The notes under the pieces: model-generated
Told to the model about the DNA's origin: nothing
Seen by the model: only the letters and a program-made list of their open reading frames with translations
The model's database searches: none
Translations under genes and position numbers: made by a program
Shown: piece after piece, positions 61,367-64,000 of the stretch
Numbering within the stretch: position 1 is the stretch's first letter
Layout: every line of letters starts with the position of its first letter
From: Verrucomicrobiota bacterium
Lineage (GTDB): Bacteria; Verrucomicrobiota; Verrucomicrobiia; Opitutales; Opitutaceae
NCBI GenBank assembly: GCA_016235555.1
Contig: JACRKC010000001.1
Coordinates: 50,420 to 114,419 of the forward strand
Reading direction: 5' to 3'
Length of the DNA: 64,000 nt

Positions 61367-63819
61367 GGGGCGGTGGGATTCGCTTGGACGAGGGATTTTG
61401 CGGCGAGGCTGGGATTACGCAACCTCTGAAACGGCGCCGACTCGATCACACCCGCGAGCAGCGCCGACATCCGGCCGCCCTCGCGCTCGAGCCGCGCCAC
61501 GATCTGGTCGACCGTGTCGACGTCATAGGCATTCAACCCGCGGCCGAGGGCATAGATCAGGATTTTTTCGGTCAGCCCGCGGTAGAAATCCGTCCGACGC
61601 TCGTGCGCGATCACGTGTTTGAGCGCGCGCACGTCGGCAAACTTTTCGCCGGTGATCAACACCCCCGCCGTGTCGATCGCCTGCCCGGCCTCTTTGTCGC
61701 GCCAGACGCCGAGGGCGTTGAAATTCTCGAACGCCAGCCCGAGCGGGTCCATGCGCTCGTGACACGATTTGCAAAGCTTGTCCGCCCGGTGGAGCGCAAG
61801 CATTTCGCTGAGCTTCGGCTCGCGTCCCTTGAATTCCTTCTTCGCCTCCTCCAGCGCCGGCACGTCCCCGGGCGGTGGTGGCGGCGGCGTGCCGAGGATG
61901 TTGTCGAGGATGAACACGCCCCGCTTCACCGGCGAGGTGCGCGTCGGGTTGGAGGTCACCGCCAGCACCGTGCCCTGCGTAAGCACACCGCCGCGCACGC
62001 TGCCCGGCGGGAGCGCCACGCGCCGCAGCTCATCGCCCGTCACCCCGGGCACGCCGTAAAGCCCCGCGAGTTTCTCGTTCAGAAACGCGTAGTCGGCCTC
62101 GATGAGCTCAAGCACGCTGCGGTCCTCACGCACCACGTAATCGAACGCCATCTCGGTCTCGCTGCGGAAGAGCTTCCGCCAGTTGGCGTCGAAGTCCGGC
62201 CGGCCGTCGCGATTGCGCAGCACCGAGGGCGCGCCGCCAAAGCCGAAGACGCTGCGCAGGTTGAGCGGCACCGATTCGATGTCCCGCGCCTGCAGCCACT
62301 GCCCCGTAAAATTGCGCACGAACGCCTGCGCCTTCGCGTCCTTGAGCATGCGCGCCACCTGGGCCTGCAACTGCGCGCGCAACTCGCCCCGGCCCGCGAG
62401 CCGCATCAATTCCTCGTCCGGCATCGTCGACCAGAAGAGATACGACAGACGCGAAGCCAGCGCGTGCTCGTCGACCAGCGGAAAGGCCTCACCGCCGGCC
62501 GACCCCAGCGGCGCCTCGATGCGAAAAACGAACCGCGGCGACGCCAGCACGGCCATCACGGCATGCGCGATTCCCTCTTCGAACGTCTTGCCCGGCTGCG
62601 CCGCGTGCTCGCGGGCTAGGCGCACAAGCTGGTCGAGCCTCGCATCCTCGATCGGCCGGCGGAAGGCGCGCGTGGCAAACTGCCGCAGCACGTCCCGCGC
62701 GTAGGCGTCACGCTCCGCCCCGGCGGGCGGCGGCTCGCTCCGCGGAAAAAACCGCGCGTAGCCCGGCGGGGCCTTCCAGAACTTCGGGTCGAGCGGCCCC
62801 TTCACCTGCACGGAGGCGATGCGCACCGTCACGCTCGTCGGCCCGGGCACCGACTGCGGTCGCGCCGCCGGCGCGGTGCCCCCCGCCGCCGGCGCACGGG
62901 GCACGATCTCAAACCGCACGGCATGGCTGCCCGCCGTCCACTCGACCTTGCGGGTCCTGGTCAGCACCCGGCGTTCCGACCACGCAACTTCTTCGCGGAA
63001 CCACTCCTCGCCATCCACCCGGCAGATCACCGTGCCCCGCCCCGGGTCGAAATCGAACGTCCCGCGGATTTCCAGCTCGGCGGACAACGTGTAGGTCTGG
63101 GTGTGCTCGACGCGAAACGTGTGCCCCACGTCGGCGGGCTTGGTGATGTTGAGCCGCTCGCCGTTCGGGCCGCCTTGCGAACGAAACTCGCGCCCGCCCG
63201 CCGTCTGTTCCGGCAGCATGCGCGAGACCTTCGGCATCGCCTTGTCGACGATCAGTTCCGCCGCCTGGAGATATTTTTCGAGGAGCAACGGCGAAACCGT
63301 CAGCACCTCGCCGATGTTGTCGAAACCGTTGCCCGTATCGTCCGGCGGAAACTCCGCCTCGCTGTTGAAATCGTAACCCATCAGGTCGCGAATCGTGTTG
63401 CGGTATTCGATGCGGTTGAGGCGCCGCACCGCGAGGCGGCCCGGGTCGGGGTTCGCCGGATCGATCCCCAGCGCCCGGAACTTGATCCAGTTCGCGAGCC
63501 GCAGGATCTCGTCGGGTTTCGGCCGGGAGTTCTCGTCGCCGTCCTCCTTCGGCGGCATCAGGCCGGCGCGGACGTTCTTCAGCACCGCCGACCACAGGTC
63601 GTGTTTCTTCAACAGCTCCTCATCTGAAAACTGGTCGAACGCCACCCGCCCCTTGTTCTGGCCGTCGCCATGGCAATCGTAGCAATGCTGCTTGAGCATC
63701 GGCCGGATCGCCTTGGCCAGCTCGTCCATCGCGACGCCTCCCGCGGGAGCCGAGGCGGCCGCGCTTCCGGTCAACAGCGCTGCGACCGGCACAATGACGG
63801 ACTTGGGAAGGGGGAACAT
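61363..63819 (-). CDS. Exported cytochrome-like DUF1587/1592/1588/1585 protein
   Basis: An 818-residue protein with a signal peptide (LPKSVIVPVAALLTGSAAA). The N-terminal part has a c-type heme motif CYDCH (C46, C49, H50). Then come DUF1587 (about 115-180), a beta domain (EIRGTFDFDPGRG), DUF1595, DUF1592 (RLSYLFWSTMPDEELMRLA), DUF1588 with a second CKSCH motif (C683-H687) and DUF1585 at the end. It is presumably periplasmic and redox active. The function of the family is unknown. It is coupled to the DUF1552 gene by a 4-bp overlap. Confidence 0.9.
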   Translation of the reverse strand: MFPLPKSVIVPVAALLTGSAAASAPAGGVAMDELAKAIRPMLKQHCYDCHGDGQNKGRVAFDQFSDEELLKKHDLWSAVLKNVRAGLMPPKEDGDENSRPKPDEILRLANWIKFRALGIDPANPDPGRLAVRRLNRIEYRNTIRDLMGYDFNSEAEFPPDDTGNGFDNIGEVLTVSPLLLEKYLQAAELIVDKAMPKVSRMLPEQTAGGREFRSQGGPNGERLNITKPADVGHTFRVEHTQTYTLSAELEIRGTFDFDPGRGTVICRVDGEEWFREEVAWSERRVLTRTRKVEWTAGSHAVRFEIVPRAPAAGGTAPAARPQSVPGPTSVTVRIASVQVKGPLDPKFWKAPPGYARFFPRSEPPPAGAERDAYARDVLRQFATRAFRRPIEDARLDQLVRLAREHAAQPGKTFEEGIAHAVMAVLASPRFVFRIEAPLGSAGGEAFPLVDEHALASRLSYLFWSTMPDEELMRLAGRGELRAQLQAQVARMLKDAKAQAFVRNFTGQWLQARDIESVPLNLRSVFGFGGAPSVLRNRDGRPDFDANWRKLFRSETEMAFDYVVREDRSVLELIEADYAFLNEKLAGLYGVPGVTGDELRRVALPPGSVRGGVLTQGTVLAVTSNPTRTSPVKRGVFILDNILGTPPPPPPGDVPALEEAKKEFKGREPKLSEMLALHRADKLCKSCHERMDPLGLAFENFNALGVWRDKEAGQAIDTAGVLITGEKFADVRALKHVIAHERRTDFYRGLTEKILIYALGRGLNAYDVDTVDQIVARLEREGGRMSALLAGVIESAPFQRLRNPSLAAKSLVQANPTAP

Positions 63820-63956
63820 GCGGGGAGTGAGACGCACGGCGCCATCGGCGGTTGCGAGGTCCGTGCCAGCGCCGCGAAAAATGCGGACCTCCCGGGTCAA
63901 GGCAACCGCCAACGCAGGCCGCCACAGGGGTGCAACAGGAAGTGAGGTCAGCCAGC

Positions 63957-63992
63957 GGTAGCGGCGGTCTGCGACCGCCGGCGATGCGCCAG
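63957..63992. repeat. REP-like hairpin with GTAG foot, truncated by the window edge
   Basis: GTAG at 63958-63961 is followed by CGGCGGTC, TGC and GACCGCCG. The unit matches those of the 49627-49750 element. Its inverted partner, if any, lies beyond the window. It is in the 181-bp region upstream of the DUF1592 gene, which shows nothing else recognisable. Confidence 0.7.
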
Positions 63993-64000
63993 GGGTTCTC

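Noticed and set aside
44179..64000. Repeats as a CRISPR array
   Set aside because: They are dispersed palindromic doublets, not regularly spaced direct repeats with unique spacers, and no cas genes are present.

Overview
The window is GC-rich bacterial DNA with an ordinary chromosomal layout. It carries Gram-negative envelope genes: an LptE-like lipoprotein, TonB-family proteins, a TonB-dependent receptor, UppP and several lipoproteins. It also carries families typical of the Planctomycetes-Verrucomicrobia group: a DUF1552/DUF1592 pair, a FecR-like protein beside a CHASE2 cyclase, and a rhomboid-like protein with a short helical C-terminal domain. My best guess is a verrucomicrobium of the Opitutaceae type. 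This is inferred from gene content and composition, not from a marker-gene search. No rRNA, tRNA, CRISPR array, prophage or transposase gene was seen.

Layout: 1-9007 holds secreted enzymes, a cyclase-like protein, membrane and TPR proteins, a TonB-type protein, an EamA transporter and an MBL-fold protein. 9053-16682 is the conserved core: glmM-trpD on the minus strand, then uppP and the run rpmF-plsX-fabH-TPR protein-lptE on the plus strand. 16719-20407 is a minus-strand three-gene operon of a membrane-anchored TPR protein and two secreted Gly-rich proteins, one with calcium-type DxDGDG repeats. 20782-29430 carries two membrane metalloproteases, an oxidoreductase/AraC/cupin group, an M3 oligopeptidase, an outer membrane receptor and a ferredoxin. 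29564-35890 has a degenerate rhomboid, a Prc-type protease, prfA-prmC and a HAD protein. 35969-41215 has two secreted Ala-rich proteins sharing a C-terminal tag, one with a FecR domain, beside a CHASE2 adenylate/guanylate cyclase. 42269-49602 has ThuA, Nudix, LOG, GluQRS, Mog, leuCD and a LysR regulator. 49783-57123 pairs a propeller-type hybrid sensor kinase and a LuxR-type response regulator with a pectin-type acetylesterase and a GH43-like enzyme, a plausible polysaccharide-sensing and degradation unit. 57321-63819 holds a membrane/spermidine-synthase fusion and the translationally coupled DUF1592-DUF1552 pair.

The most striking non-genic structure is a set of dispersed palindromic doublets, mainly from 45.7 kb onward with two further sites near 7.6 and 20.6 kb. 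Most consist of two hairpins in inverted orientation, each with a GTAG or GGAG foot, which is the layout of REP/REPIN elements. Several unrelated stem sequences are present. One doublet lies in frame inside a membrane-protein gene, one abuts a start codon, and one REP foot supplies a stop codon. Other short repeats (10-mer and 7-mer arrays, an interrupted palindrome) lie beside log/gluQ, leuC/leuD and leuC/lysR. No mobilising RAYT transposase gene is in the window.
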